64,000 nt of DNA from Achromobacter sp. MYb9 (GTDB lineage Bacteria > Pseudomonadota > Gammaproteobacteria > Burkholderiales > Burkholderiaceae_B), in NCBI RefSeq assembly GCF_002975275.1, contig NZ_PCOQ01000001.1:248001-312000 (forward strand), given 5' to 3'. The notes under the pieces are model-generated. The model worked only from the letters and a program-made list of their open reading frames with translations. It had not been told where the DNA came from and did not search any database. Shown here in pieces: positions 47,721-59,143 of this stretch (positions are counted from its first letter, which is position 1; every line of letters begins with the position of its first letter). The position numbers and the translations under genes are program-made.

Positions 47721-47754
47721 AAAGGCCGCGGGCATGACGCCCGCGGCCTTTTTT
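47721..47754. terminator. Bidirectional terminator
   Basis: AAGGCCGCGGGC-ATGAC-GCCCGCGGCCTT (47722-47750) with TTTTTT on the right and AAAA on the left, placed between the convergent membrane-protein and aminopeptidase P genes. Confidence 0.92.
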
Positions 47755-47773
47755 CATGCGCCTGCGTGGTGGA

Positions 47774-49564
47774 TCAGATCGCCGCGGTGCGGCGCTCAAG
47801 CCAGGCCAGCGCCTCGCCTTCGACCAGCGGCGACAGACGCTCGAATACCGTCTTGTGATAGTCATTCAGCCAGGCGGTCTCGTCGGCGCGCATCAGCGAC
47901 GGTTCAATGCAGCGGGTGTCGATGGGGCACAGGGTCAGCGTCTCGAAACACAGGAATTCACCCAGTTCGGACGTCAGCCAGCTACGGTTGGCCACCAGGT
48001 TCTCGATGCGCACGCCCCAACGGCCCGGACGATAGATGCCCGGTTCGTTCGACGTGATCATGCCCGGCTCCATCGCCGTGTGCGGGCCTGGCATGGCGCG
48101 GTACGAAATCACCTGCGGGCCTTCGTGCACGTTCAGGAAGTACCCCACGCCGTGGCCGGTGCCGTGACCGTATTCCGCACCGCCTTCCCAGATGGGCGCG
48201 CGGGCAATGGCGTCCAGCATGGGCGACGGCGTGCCGCGTGGGAACGATGCGCGCGACAGCGCGATCATGCCCTTGAGCACAAGCGTGAAATCCACTTTCT
48301 GGTCCGCGCTGGGCGTGCCCACCGCGACCACGCGGGTGATGTCGGTGGTGCCGCCCAGATACTGCCCGCCCGAATCGATCAGCAGCAGGCCATCGCCTTC
48401 GATCGTCGCGTGCGATTCCGGCGTGGCGCGGTAGTGCGGCATGGCGCCGTTGGCGTTGAAGCCCGCGATGGTGGCGAAGCTGGGGCAAACATAGGCGGGC
48501 CGGCGCGCGCGGGCGGCGGTGATCTGCTCGTCGATCGTCAGTTCGGTGATGGTTTCCTTGCCCAGCGCGCCTTCGAACCACGAGAAGAATTCGCAAAGCG
48601 CCGCACCGTCCTGCGCCATCGCCTGGCGCACATGCGCCAGCTCGGCATCGGTCTTGCGGGACTTCAGCAACGTGGACGGGTTGATGGCTTCGATGCGCGG
48701 CACGGCAGGATCCATCGCGTGGAACACGCCGCAGGTCACGCGCGCCGGATCGATCAGCAGCTTCTGGTCCAGTTCAAGCGAGGCCAGGGCATCGGCGGCT
48801 TGGGCGTAACCCGCCACCTCGACGCCATCGGCGGCCAGCGTGGCCCGCAGCGCCTCATCGACTTTGCCGTCGGCCACGAAGAGCGTGGCGTGGTCCAGGC
48901 CGATCAGCGCGTGGCCGACGAACACCGGGTTGTAGTCCACGTCGGCGCCGCGCAGGTTCAGCAACCACGCGATATCGTCCACCGTACAGATGAAATGCAC
49001 ATCGGCGCCGTGCGCGCGCATGGCATCGCGCACCTGCGCCAGCTTGTCGGCGCGGGTCACGCAGGCCTCGGGGGCAACGTGCTCATAGATCTTTGCGTCG
49101 GGCAGGCCGGCGCGGTCGGTCCAGACCTCGTCCAGCAGGTCCGCCCGGATCTCAAGCATGGCGCCGGCGCTGGCCGCGGCCACCGACAAGGCGCGGAAGG
49201 CGCCCAGACCCAGCACCTGGCCGTCCACGCCGATGACGTCGCCCGCCCGCATGTTGGCGGCCAGCCAGTCGACATGGCCCGGCGTGGACGCCAGCGCGAT
49301 CTTCATCAGTTGCACGCCCGTGCCCGCCAGTTGCGCCTCGGCCTGCACCCAGTAGCGGCTATCCACCCACAGGCCGGCGAAATCGGCCGTGACGACAAGG
49401 GTTCCCACCGACCCCGTGAAGCCCGACAGCCAGCGCCGTCCTTGCCAGCGCGCCGGCAGATATTCGGACAGGTGCGGGTCCGAGGACGGAACGATATAGG
49501 CGGACAGGCCGCGGCGGCTCATGGCCTGCCGCAATTGGGCAATACGGGCGTCGGTGCTAGACAT
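47774..49564 (-). CDS. Xaa-Pro aminopeptidase (aminopeptidase P), M24B family
   Basis: A 596-aa enzyme that removes N-terminal residues before proline. Two creatinase-type N-terminal domains (residues 1-~310) precede a pita-bread metallopeptidase domain with ligands in LLIDSGGQYLGGTTDITR, GHGTGHGVGYFLNVHEGPQ and EPGMITSNEPGIY. The length matches the longer eukaryote-type APP rather than E. coli PepP (441 aa). Last gene of the peptide cluster, 14 bp after dppA. Confidence 0.92.
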   Translation of the reverse strand: MSSTDARIAQLRQAMSRRGLSAYIVPSSDPHLSEYLPARWQGRRWLSGFTGSVGTLVVTADFAGLWVDSRYWVQAEAQLAGTGVQLMKIALASTPGHVDWLAANMRAGDVIGVDGQVLGLGAFRALSVAAASAGAMLEIRADLLDEVWTDRAGLPDAKIYEHVAPEACVTRADKLAQVRDAMRAHGADVHFICTVDDIAWLLNLRGADVDYNPVFVGHALIGLDHATLFVADGKVDEALRATLAADGVEVAGYAQAADALASLELDQKLLIDPARVTCGVFHAMDPAVPRIEAINPSTLLKSRKTDAELAHVRQAMAQDGAALCEFFSWFEGALGKETITELTIDEQITAARARRPAYVCPSFATIAGFNANGAMPHYRATPESHATIEGDGLLLIDSGGQYLGGTTDITRVVAVGTPSADQKVDFTLVLKGMIALSRASFPRGTPSPMLDAIARAPIWEGGAEYGHGTGHGVGYFLNVHEGPQVISYRAMPGPHTAMEPGMITSNEPGIYRPGRWGVRIENLVANRSWLTSELGEFLCFETLTLCPIDTRCIEPSLMRADETAWLNDYHKTVFERLSPLVEGEALAWLERRTAAI

Positions 49565-49578
49565 GGGGGATGGGATCC

Positions 49579-50403
49579 TTAGCGCAACATGAAAGACATG
49601 GCGGCCAGGCTGTTCAACGTGCGGACAGCGGCCTGCATGCTATCCGTGGTGAATCGCAAGGTGACGCCGTCCACGCGTTCCAGCGTGGGCCACATGCAGA
49701 ACAGGTCGGCCAGCGCCGCGCTCTGCGTCTGCAACCGGCATTCTATAGGGGCGGCAATGCGGAAAGGAACCGGGGCCTGCTTCTTGAGGTTGCGCACGGC
49801 GGTTTCGGCCGCGGCGGCAATCGCGCGGCGCGACGCGGCCGGTGACAGCGTGATGCCGCTGCCCTGGCCGTGGGCTACCTTGGTCTGCACCCATTCGGCG
49901 CCCGGGAAGGTGTCGCGGGTTTCCGAGATAAATACGTCGTCGCCCGTCCCCAGGATGACGGGCACGCCCATTTCACCGGCCAGCGCGCCATACAGGCCCG
50001 CTTCTCCCAGCTCCATGCCGTTGATCAGCACGCGCGCGAAGGCAAAGCTGTTGATCGTGTGGGCCAGGATGCCGCGCCCTTGCGAGCGCGAGTGGTAGCC
50101 GATCATGAAAACGGCGTCGCAGTCCTCTTCCAGGCCGCCCATCATGCCCAGGTAGCGCGGCTTGCCCAGCACCAGGCGAGCGCGCTCGTCCAGGCCGTCG
50201 GGCAACAGATTGCGAAAGCCGCCGTGCGAATCGTTGACCAGGATTTCTTCGGCCCCGCCCGCAATCGCGCCTTGCACGGCCGCGTTGGCCTCGGCAGTCA
50301 TCCAGGCGCGGGCGCGCTCGTATTCGCCGTTGCCGGCGCGGACTTGTTCTGCATGGAAGACGCCGGCGACGCCTTCGATATCGGTGGAAATCAGGATCTT
50401 CAT
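49579..50403 (-). CDS. dppA: M55-family D-aminopeptidase (DppA-like)
   Basis: A 274-aa zinc D-aminopeptidase like Bacillus DppA, which trims D-Ala-containing peptides. MKILISTDIEGVAGV holds the first metal residues (D8, E10), and NDSHGGFRNLLPDGL, MIGYHSRSQG and AHTINSF are conserved. The ATG at 50403 fits the family; the frame continues upstream without need. It is 20 bp downstream of the S58 peptidase and 14 bp upstream of aminopeptidase P. Confidence 0.92.
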   Translation of the reverse strand: MKILISTDIEGVAGVFHAEQVRAGNGEYERARAWMTAEANAAVQGAIAGGAEEILVNDSHGGFRNLLPDGLDERARLVLGKPRYLGMMGGLEEDCDAVFMIGYHSRSQGRGILAHTINSFAFARVLINGMELGEAGLYGALAGEMGVPVILGTGDDVFISETRDTFPGAEWVQTKVAHGQGSGITLSPAASRRAIAAAAETAVRNLKKQAPVPFRIAAPIECRLQTQSAALADLFCMWPTLERVDGVTLRFTTDSMQAAVRTLNSLAAMSFMLR

Positions 50404-50423
50404 GGGATCAGCCTTCAAGGAAT

Positions 50424-51518
50424 TCAGAATGCGGTGTCGGACAGCCATTGACGCCACTGCGGCACCGCGTCGCGGATCGCGGCACGGTGATGGCCATCGC
50501 GCCCCGTCACGCCGTCGGCGTGCCAGAGCGCGGAAATGATGGCTTGTTCGCAGGCCTCGGCGGCCGCTTCGAACAAGGGATCGATGCGCGTTTCATGCAG
50601 CATCGCAATCGAAGGCATCGGCTGCTCGGCCAGTTGCGGAACAGTGTAGGCGGTGGAAAAGGCCAGCGCGATGTCGCCGCTGCCGTGGCCGAACACCGAG
50701 CCGGTGCGCGCCAGGCCCGCGCCGGCCCGCAGCGACAGGCGCCGCAACTGGCGCGAATCCAGCGGCGCGTCAGTGGCCAGCAACAGGATGATGGAGCCCT
50801 TCTCCGGCACGATCACCGCGTTCTCGCCCTGCTGCGCCAGGCCCCGGTCCAACTGGTCCGCCAGCCGGCGGCCAAACGGGCGGCCTGCCACGGTCAGATT
50901 GGGCAAGCGGCCGAAGTTGGCCAGTACCAGCGCGCCGACGGTGTAGCGCAGACCGGGCTGGATGGATGCCACGCGGGATGCCGACCCGATACCGCCCTTG
51001 AATGAAAAGCACGACATGCCGCGCCCGGCGCCCACCGCGCCCTGTGCGAACGGCTTGGCTGCGCTGGCGAACGCGTCGGCGTAATGCGCTTCCTCTACGG
51101 CAAGCGCCTGGATGTCGTTCAAATAGCCGTCATTGCATTCGAACACCAGCGGGTTCACGGTGGCCATGCCCCGCCCGATCTCGGGGTTGGCCGCGATGGC
51201 CTGGCGGATCTGCGCGTTGGCGACGGTGCCCACGCCAAAGGTGTTGGTCAGCGCGATGGGCGTTTCCAGCACGCCAAGCTCTTGCACCTGGACCAGGCCG
51301 GTGCTTTTGCCGAAGCCGTTCAGCACGGTCGCAGCGGCAGGAGCCTTGTCCAGAAAAGGGTCGCCGGCATGTGGGCGCACGACAGTGACGCCGGTCTGTT
51401 GCGCGCCGTCGGCCAGCGTGCAGTGCCCGACCGTCACGTCGCCCACGTCGCAAATCGAATCCAGGGGCCCCGACGGCAGCACGCCGATGCGGGGAAGGTC
51501 CAGCGCTTGTTTGTCCAT
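50424..51518 (-). CDS. S58-family P1 aminopeptidase (DmpA/BapA type)
   Basis: A 364-aa N-terminal-nucleophile peptidase of the DmpA/BapA family, which takes small D-amino- or beta-amino-acid peptides. The self-cleavage site and catalytic serine are Gly241-Ser242 in VPEKGSIILLLATDAPL (Ser250 in DmpA). GPLDSICDVGDVTVGHCTL, LTNTFGVGTV and GAGRGMSCFSFKGGIGSASR are conserved. Its start at 51518 comes after a large hairpin that separates it from the ABC transporter genes. Confidence 0.92.
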   Translation of the reverse strand: MDKQALDLPRIGVLPSGPLDSICDVGDVTVGHCTLADGAQQTGVTVVRPHAGDPFLDKAPAAATVLNGFGKSTGLVQVQELGVLETPIALTNTFGVGTVANAQIRQAIAANPEIGRGMATVNPLVFECNDGYLNDIQALAVEEAHYADAFASAAKPFAQGAVGAGRGMSCFSFKGGIGSASRVASIQPGLRYTVGALVLANFGRLPNLTVAGRPFGRRLADQLDRGLAQQGENAVIVPEKGSIILLLATDAPLDSRQLRRLSLRAGAGLARTGSVFGHGSGDIALAFSTAYTVPQLAEQPMPSIAMLHETRIDPLFEAAAEACEQAIISALWHADGVTGRDGHHRAAIRDAVPQWRQWLSDTAF

Positions 51519-51546
51519 GGTTTTCGCCAAGGTCCTAAATGCAAAA

Positions 51547-51613
51547 CGCCGCCGCCCTTCGTTCGGCTCACGCGCAACCGATTCGATAGGCGCGTGGAAC
51601 GAGGGTGGCGGCG
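51547..51613 (-). terminator. Large two-tier hairpin between the ABC permease and the S58 peptidase
   Basis: Outer arms 51547-51564 and 51597-51613 pair over about 17 bp with a couple of mismatches; inside, CACGCGC pairs with GCGCGTG. On the minus strand it ends in TTTTGCATTT. It could terminate most transcripts leaving the ABC operon while letting some through to the peptidase genes. Confidence 0.7.
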
Positions 51614-51628
51614 AGAAAAAGCGACGCG

Positions 51629-52528
51629 TTACTTGCGATCGATCTTCGGATCGAGCGCGTCGCGCAGGCCGTCGCCCAGCAGGTTGAACGCCAGCACCGT
51701 CAGGAAGATCGCCAGAGCCGGGAAGATGGCCACGTGCGGGGCGATGACCATGTCGGCGCGTGCCTCGTTCAGCATGGCGCCCCACTCCGGCGTCGGAGGC
51801 GATGCGCCCATGCCCAGGAACGACAGGCTGGCGGCGGTGATGATCGACGTGCCGATGCGCATCGTGCCGTACACCACGATCGGCGAGATCGTGCCGGGCA
51901 GGATGTGGCGCATGATGATCGTCCAGTCGGACGCGCCCACGCTCTTGACGGCTTCGACATACGTCATCTGCTTGATCGACAGCGTGTTGCCGCGCACCAG
52001 GCGGGCAAACGCCGGCACGCTGAACACGGCCACGGCCACGATCACGTTGACCATGCTGGAACCTAGGATGGCGACCACGCCGATGGCCAGCAGCATGCCG
52101 GGAAACGCCAGCAGCACGTCCGAGATCCGCATCGTGATGCGTTCCCACCAGCCTTCGTAATAGCCGGCCATCAAGCCCATGAAGGTGCCGACGATGGCAC
52201 CCATGGCCACGGACAGGAAGCCCGCGGCCAGCGAAATCCGCGCGCCCATGACGATGCGGCTGAAGATGTCGCGGCCCAGCGAATCCACGCCCAGCCAGTG
52301 GGTCAGGGACGGGCCGGCGTTCAGCGCGTCGTAGTCGAAGAAGTTCTCGGCGTCGAACGGCACGATCCACGGCGCGAAGACCGCGATCACGACAAGCAGC
52401 AGCACGAAGATGCCGGCGCCCACGCCCAGCTTCTGCTTCTTGAATTTGCGCCAGAACTCGGTGGCGGGCGTGCGCACGTCGTTCTTGGAAGCGGCGGCGA
52501 TGGTCGTGGCGGGTGTCGTATTGCTCAT
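51629..52528 (-). CDS. gsiD: Peptide/glutathione ABC transporter permease (GsiD-like)
   Basis: A 299-aa DppC/GsiD-type permease, about six helices, with the OppC N-terminal segment ([33 protein letters not shown]) and the EAA loop [30 protein letters not shown]. The ATG at 52528 ([12 protein letters not shown]) was chosen. It lies 7 bp after gsiC. Naming follows the iaaA-gsiABCD order known in E. coli; the substrate could be other dipeptides. Confidence 0.88.
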   Translation of the reverse strand: MSNTTPATTIAAASKNDVRTPATEFWRKFKKQKLGVGAGIFVLLLVVIAVFAPWIVPFDAENFFDYDALNAGPSLTHWLGVDSLGRDIFSRIVMGARISLAAGFLSVAMGAIVGTFMGLMAGYYEGWWERITMRISDVLLAFPGMLLAIGVVAILGSSMVNVIVAVAVFSVPAFARLVRGNTLSIKQMTYVEAVKSVGASDWTIIMRHILPGTISPIVVYGTMRIGTSIITAASLSFLGMGASPPTPEWGAMLNEARADMVIAPHVAIFPALAIFLTVLAFNLLGDGLRDALDPKIDRK

Positions 52529-52535
52529 GGCCGCC

Positions 52536-53456
52536 TCACTTGTAACGGATGCTGGGATTGATGACGCCATAGAGCACGTCGACAATCAGGTTGATCAGGA
52601 TGAATTCCAGCGAGAACAGCAGCACCAGGCCCTGGATCACCGGATAGTCGCGCTGGGTTACGGCGTCGACCAGCAGACGGCCAAGGCCGGGCCAGTTGAA
52701 CACGGTCTCGACGACGATCGAGCCGCCCAGCAGAAAGCCGAACTGCAAGCCCATCATGGTCACGACGGGAATCAGCGCGTTGCGCAGCGCGTGTTTGATC
52801 ACGACGCGGCGTTCGGTCAGGCCCTTGGCGCGGGCGGTCCGCACGAAGTCTTCCTGGATGACTTCCACGAACGACGCACGGGTGAAGCGCGCCATCACGG
52901 CAGCCACCGCGGCGCCTAGCGTAATTGACGGAAGGATGTAGTGCTTCCAGCTGGAGGCGCCGACGGTCGGCAGCCAGCCCAGGTTCACGGAGAACACCTG
53001 CATCAGCATCATGCCCAGCGCGAACGCGGGGAACGAGATGCCCGACACCGCCAGCGTCATGCCAAGGCGGTCGGGCCAGCGGTTGCGCCAGACGGCGGAC
53101 ACGATCCCGATGATCATGCCGAAGGTCACTGACCACACCATGCTGGCCATCGTCAGCCACAAGGTGGGCATGAAGCGGTCGGAAATCTCGGTCGAGACGG
53201 GGCGCTTGGTACGCAAGGACGTACCCAGGTCGCCTTGCAGCATATGGCTGAAATAGCGCACGAACTGCTGCGGCAGGGGCAGATCCAGCCCAAGTTCCTT
53301 ACGCACCAGCTCGACCGTTTGCTGGTCGGCCTCCTGGCCCGCGGCCAGTCGCGCCGGGTCGCCCGGAAGCATGTGCACAAACAGGAACACGACCACGGCT
53401 ACCAGCAGCAGCGTGGGGATCATGCCCAAAAGACGTTTGACGATGTAGGTCAGCAT
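52536..53456 (-). CDS. gsiC: Peptide/glutathione ABC transporter permease (GsiC-like)
   Basis: A 306-aa DppB/GsiC-type permease starting [37 protein letters not shown], with the EAA motif [31 protein letters not shown] and ending NPSIRYK. Separated from the binding-protein gene by 89 bp holding a CGGCGGGG/CCCCGCCG hairpin (53474-53498), the usual device that gives binding protein in excess over permease. Confidence 0.9.
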   Translation of the reverse strand: MLTYIVKRLLGMIPTLLLVAVVVFLFVHMLPGDPARLAAGQEADQQTVELVRKELGLDLPLPQQFVRYFSHMLQGDLGTSLRTKRPVSTEISDRFMPTLWLTMASMVWSVTFGMIIGIVSAVWRNRWPDRLGMTLAVSGISFPAFALGMMLMQVFSVNLGWLPTVGASSWKHYILPSITLGAAVAAVMARFTRASFVEVIQEDFVRTARAKGLTERRVVIKHALRNALIPVVTMMGLQFGFLLGGSIVVETVFNWPGLGRLLVDAVTQRDYPVIQGLVLLFSLEFILINLIVDVLYGVINPSIRYK

Positions 53457-53473
53457 TGAAATTCCTGCAACAT

Positions 53474-53498
53474 CGGCGGGGACACCGCGCCCCCGCCG
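53474..53498 (-). terminator. Intercistronic hairpin between binding protein and permease genes
   Basis: CGGCGGGG (53474-53481) and CCCCGCCG (53491-53498) form an 8-bp stem in the gap after the binding-protein stop, without a T-run. Confidence 0.5.
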
Positions 53499-53545
53499 TA
53501 TGTGGCCTTACAAGGGCCCGAAGGCCCCGAGAGTGACTGCTAGGT

Positions 53546-55099
53546 TTACTGCTTCAGTTCGATGTCGCCGAACCAGAACGAGGTGTCCGGCTCCACGTAC
53601 ACGCCCGACAGGTTCTTCGACTTCACGTACAGATTGTTCTGGGTCACCAGGAAGGCCCACGGGGCGTCCTTCCAGATGGTTTCCTGAACGTTCTTGTAGA
53701 TTTCGGTCTTCTTGGCGCGGTCGGTCGTGGCCAGCGCCAGCTGGATGCCGTCGTCCACCGACTTGTTCGAGTAGTACGACACGTTGTTCAGCACCGGCGG
53801 GAAAGCAGCGGTGGTCAGCAGCGGACGCAGGCCCCAGTCGGCTTCACCGGTCGAGGACGACCAGCCGGCGTAGTACATGCGAACCTTGGCGTCTTCAGGC
53901 TTCTGCACCTGTTGAACGCGCTGCACGCGCTGACCCGATTCCAGCACTTCAACCTGCACCTTGATGCCGACTTGCGCCAGCTGCTGTTGCAGGAACTGAA
54001 CCACCTTCACCGAGGTGCCGTCGTTATAGGCGGACCACAGCTGGCTTTCAAAGCCGTTGGGGTAGCCGGCTTCGGCCAGCAGGGCCTTGGCCTTCTTGAT
54101 GTCGTACGGCCACGGGCCAGTCTTGTGGGCAAAGTCCACGCCCTTGGGCACGACGCCGTCCACGATGGTGGCGTAACCCGAGAAGGCGACCTTGGCCAGC
54201 GCTTCCTTGTTGATGGCGTAGTTGATGGCTTCGCGCACCTTGGGGTTGTCGAACGGCTTTTGCTGCGTGTTCATCGACAGGTAGCGGGCCATGATCGAGT
54301 TCTGGTGATCGACCACGTCCAGCTTGTCGTTCTTCTTCAGCACGGCGGCTTGTTCGAACGGCACCGGGAAGGCGAACTGCGCTTCACCCGTCTGCACCAC
54401 GGCGGCGCGGGTGTTGTTGTCGGTCACGGTACGGAAGGTCAGCGTGTCGACCTTCGGGTAGCCCTTCTTCCAGTAGCCGTCGAACTTCTTGACCTTCAGG
54501 TATTCAGCCGGCTTCCATTCGACGAATTCGAACGGGCCGGTGCCCACCGGGTGGAAGCCGATTTCCTTGCCGTACTTGGCCAGGGCGGCGGGCGAGATCA
54601 TCATGGCGGCCGGGTGGGCCAGCGCGTTGATGAAGGCCGAGAACGGCTTCTTCAGCGTGATCTTGATGGTCATCGGGTCAACCACTTCGGTCTTGTCGAT
54701 GACGCTGAACTGGATGTAGCGCGACAGGCGGTTTTCCGGGTTGGCCGGACGATCGAAGTTGATCTTGACCGCTTCGGCGTTGAAGTCGGTGCCGTCGTGG
54801 AACTTCACGCCGGGACGCAGCTTGAACGTGTAGACCAGGCCGTCTTCGCTGACGGTGTAGTCGGTCGCCAGGACCTTCTGGACCTTCAGGTCCTTGTCGA
54901 ATTCGAACAGGCCTTCGTAGTAGGCCTTGCCGGCCGCCTGGTTCAGGGTGCTGTTGGTGTTGTACGGGTCAAGCGTTTCCAGTGCGATGGAGACGGCAAA
55001 CGTCACGTCCTTGGCGGCAAACGCCAACGGCGAAGTGAGCACACCGAAGGCCACCGCGGCGGCGGCCATCAGCTTGGTGGGGCGCAGAACTTTCATCAT
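53546..55099 (-). CDS. gsiB: Peptide/glutathione ABC transporter binding protein (GsiB-like)
   Basis: A 517-aa periplasmic solute-binding protein of the family-5 (DppA/OppA/GsiB) type. A signal peptide, MMKVLRPTKLMAAAAVAFGVLTSPLAFA, ends before AKDVTFAV. LDPYNTNSTLNQAAGKAYYEGLFEFD and TYTFKLRPGVKFHDGTDFNAEAVK-type segments (here YTFKLRPGVKFHDGTDFNAEAVK) are the family signature. AGGAG lies 5 nt before the ATG at 55099. Very regular codon use and its central place fit high expression. Confidence 0.9.
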   Translation of the reverse strand: MMKVLRPTKLMAAAAVAFGVLTSPLAFAAKDVTFAVSIALETLDPYNTNSTLNQAAGKAYYEGLFEFDKDLKVQKVLATDYTVSEDGLVYTFKLRPGVKFHDGTDFNAEAVKINFDRPANPENRLSRYIQFSVIDKTEVVDPMTIKITLKKPFSAFINALAHPAAMMISPAALAKYGKEIGFHPVGTGPFEFVEWKPAEYLKVKKFDGYWKKGYPKVDTLTFRTVTDNNTRAAVVQTGEAQFAFPVPFEQAAVLKKNDKLDVVDHQNSIMARYLSMNTQQKPFDNPKVREAINYAINKEALAKVAFSGYATIVDGVVPKGVDFAHKTGPWPYDIKKAKALLAEAGYPNGFESQLWSAYNDGTSVKVVQFLQQQLAQVGIKVQVEVLESGQRVQRVQQVQKPEDAKVRMYYAGWSSSTGEADWGLRPLLTTAAFPPVLNNVSYYSNKSVDDGIQLALATTDRAKKTEIYKNVQETIWKDAPWAFLVTQNNLYVKSKNLSGVYVEPDTSFWFGDIELKQ

Positions 55100-55165
55100 T
55101 GCAACTCCTGGTTCCAAAACGGAATTAGGGGGTTTGTTGGAAGAAAAACAAGTACGACAACGGAA

Positions 55166-57058
<1,893 letters not shown>

Positions 57059-57091
57059 TAATCCCCAAAATCAAAACAGAACCCGTCACGC

Positions 57092-58072
57092 TTATCGATA
57101 GATCGCGGTGACCGGCTTTTCGCCTACGCGGGCGTAACCCCGATACATGCCTTCCGTGTTGAACGGCAAAGCCACATTGCCCTGGGCGTCAACGGCCACC
57201 AGACCGCCCTTGCCGCCAATGGTGGGCAGTTTTTCCATCACGACGCGATCCGCCGCTGCTTCCAGCGACGCACCGCAATACTCCATCTGCGCCGCCACGT
57301 CATAGGCCGAGACCATGCGGATGAACATCTCGCCGGTGCCGGTCGTGGAGACCGCGCAGGTCTTGTTGCTGGCATAGGTGCCGGCGCCGATCAAGGGCGC
57401 GTCGCCCACGCGGCCGACCTGCTTGTTGGTGATGCCGCCGGTGGAGGTGGCGGCGGCCACGTTGCCTTGCGCGTCGACAGCCACCGCGCCCACCGTGCCG
57501 AACTTCTTGTCGGCATCCAGCGGATCGGCGGGTGCGGGCTGGCCGCGCGCGACCATGGCCTGGCCGTCGTGGTCCAGCACGGCGGCGTCAGGCGTTTCGC
57601 GCTGCACGCGCAGCAACTGCTCGCGGCGGGCTTCGGTCGAGAAATACGACGGGTCGACGATTTCCAGGCCGGCATCGCGAGCGAAGGTTTCGGCGCCCTC
57701 GCCCACGAAAAAGACGTGCTTGCTGGTTTCCATGACGCGGCGCGCGGCGAAGATCGGATTGCGCACGCAATTCACATTGGCGATCGCACCCGAACGCAGC
57801 GTGGCGCCGTCCATGATGGCGGCGTCCAGCTCATGGGTGCCGGCGCTGGTGAACACCGCGCCGTGGCCGGCGTTGAACAGCGGACAGTCTTCCAGCAAGC
57901 GGACGGCTTCGGTGACGGCGTCCAGGGCGCTGCCGCCGCGGGCCAGCACGGCTTGGCCGGCGGTCAGGATGGACTCCAGGGCGGCCAGGTATTCCTGTTC
58001 TTTCTCGGGCGACATGGCCGCGCGGGACATCGCGCCGGCGCCACCGTGAATGGCGATCACGGGTTGAATCAT
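57092..58072 (-). CDS. iaaA: Isoaspartyl peptidase/L-asparaginase
   Basis: A 326-aa Ntn-hydrolase that self-cleaves into two subunits and splits isoaspartyl dipeptides. The nucleophile is Thr193 in KFGTVGAVAVDAQGNVAAATSTGG. AIHGGAGAM at the N-terminus, NAGHGAVFTSAGTHELDAAIMDGAT and GRVGDAPLIGAGTYA are conserved. Its ATG overlaps the TGA of the upstream rpiR-type gene by 3 bp (TGA/ATG on the minus strand), implying translational coupling. Same neighbour order as iaaA-gsiABCD in enterobacteria. Confidence 0.95.
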   Translation of the reverse strand: MIQPVIAIHGGAGAMSRAAMSPEKEQEYLAALESILTAGQAVLARGGSALDAVTEAVRLLEDCPLFNAGHGAVFTSAGTHELDAAIMDGATLRSGAIANVNCVRNPIFAARRVMETSKHVFFVGEGAETFARDAGLEIVDPSYFSTEARREQLLRVQRETPDAAVLDHDGQAMVARGQPAPADPLDADKKFGTVGAVAVDAQGNVAAATSTGGITNKQVGRVGDAPLIGAGTYASNKTCAVSTTGTGEMFIRMVSAYDVAAQMEYCGASLEAAADRVVMEKLPTIGGKGGLVAVDAQGNVALPFNTEGMYRGYARVGEKPVTAIYR

Positions 58073-58944
58073 CGTTTACCTACTCCATGGATAAGCCACG
58101 GCATCACGGACTGGGTCACCCCAGCGGCGGCCGCGACGGAATTTTTGGCCCGATAGGCCACCGCGGCGGAAAGCGCTTCGATCAGGCCCAGCGCGGCGGT
58201 TTCGGAATTGGGAATCAGCTGGCGCGCGGAAAACGCGTAAAGCACGACGGACGCCGTCGGTGCCAGCGGAGACGTGGGTTTGTCGGTCAACACCAGCACC
58301 GGCACGCCGGCCTGCTTGGCGGCGGCGGCCAGCGTCACGGTGTCGGCCAGGTAGCGCGGAAAGCCGATGGCGATCACCAGGTCCTTGGCGGTCATGCGCG
58401 ACATCTGGCGCGCGGCGTGCGACACCCCGCCGGGGCCCGCCAGCGATTCGACCGAATGCAGGTGCATGCACAGGCCGCGTTGCAGCAGGCCAGCCAGGAA
58501 GCCGCTGGCGCCGAAACCGATGATGAACACGCGGTCGGCGGCCAGAATGGCTTCCACCGCCTGTTCACAGGCGGCCGAATCCAGCGATTGCAGGTTGCGC
58601 TGCGCGTTGCGAATGTCTTCTTCCAGCGTGGCGGCGAAGATCTGCACGGCGCTGGCGGAATGCGCCAGTTCGGTGCGCAGCTTTTCCACCGGTTCCAGCG
58701 CGGCTTCGAACCCCCGCGCCAGTTCGGCGCGGAATTGCGGGTAGCCGGGCAGGTCCAGGGCGCGCGCGAAGCGATTCGCCGTGGCGACCGACACCCCCAC
58801 TGCCGCCGCGAACTCGTCGATGGTCATCGTGGCGGCGCGGAACTGGTGCGCCAACACGTATTCGGCCATCTTGTGCTGCGTCCGGCTCAGCGAGGGCTGG
58901 GCCCGGGCGATCCGATCAGCGATCGTAAGTGCGGCCTTGTTCAT
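58069..58944 (-). CDS. RpiR-family transcriptional regulator
   Basis: A 291-aa regulator: N-terminal HTH (RTQHKMAEYVLAHQFRAATMTIDEFAAAVGVSVATANRFARALDLPGYPQFRAELARGF) and a C-terminal SIS domain (AADRVFIIGFGASGFLAGLLQRGL, VIAIGFPRYLADTVTLAAAAKQAGVPVLVLTDKPTSPLA). SIS domains in this family usually bind phosphosugars; here the fused operon argues for a peptide-derived or amino-sugar signal. It heads the peptide operon and faces a 20-bp palindrome at 58974 in its own promoter region. Confidence 0.9.
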   Translation of the reverse strand: MNKAALTIADRIARAQPSLSRTQHKMAEYVLAHQFRAATMTIDEFAAAVGVSVATANRFARALDLPGYPQFRAELARGFEAALEPVEKLRTELAHSASAVQIFAATLEEDIRNAQRNLQSLDSAACEQAVEAILAADRVFIIGFGASGFLAGLLQRGLCMHLHSVESLAGPGGVSHAARQMSRMTAKDLVIAIGFPRYLADTVTLAAAAKQAGVPVLVLTDKPTSPLAPTASVVLYAFSARQLIPNSETAALGLIEALSAAVAYRAKNSVAAAAGVTQSVMPWLIHGVGKR

Positions 58945-58973
58945 CGATTCGGGGGAAGGTCTTAGCGGGAGAT

Positions 58974-58993
58974 TGTGTAAATCTGTTTACACA
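58974..58993. promoter_or_regulatory. Perfect 8-bp-arm palindrome, candidate RpiR operator
   Basis: TGTGTAAATCTGTTTACACA: arms TGTGTAAA and TTTACACA around TCTG, 30 bp upstream of the rpiR-type start. It lies in an AT-rich stretch (58965-59060) shared with the divergent acetyltransferase gene. Confidence 0.65.
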
Positions 58994-59143
58994 CAAATTT
59001 TAGATAAGAAAATTCATTTTCATAGTAAGGGTATACCCGTGAATTTATGTAACAGTGCATCAAAAGAAACGGGGCCGGTTTGAGGTACGCTATCCGCGCC
59101 TGTTTTTCACCCCGCTTTTGACCTATTGCCTTGGATTGACGCA

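Noticed and set aside
51519..52370. Upstream extension of the S58 peptidase frame into the permease gene
   Set aside because: The frame stays open through the gsiD gene, but family alignment and the hairpin set the start at 51518.
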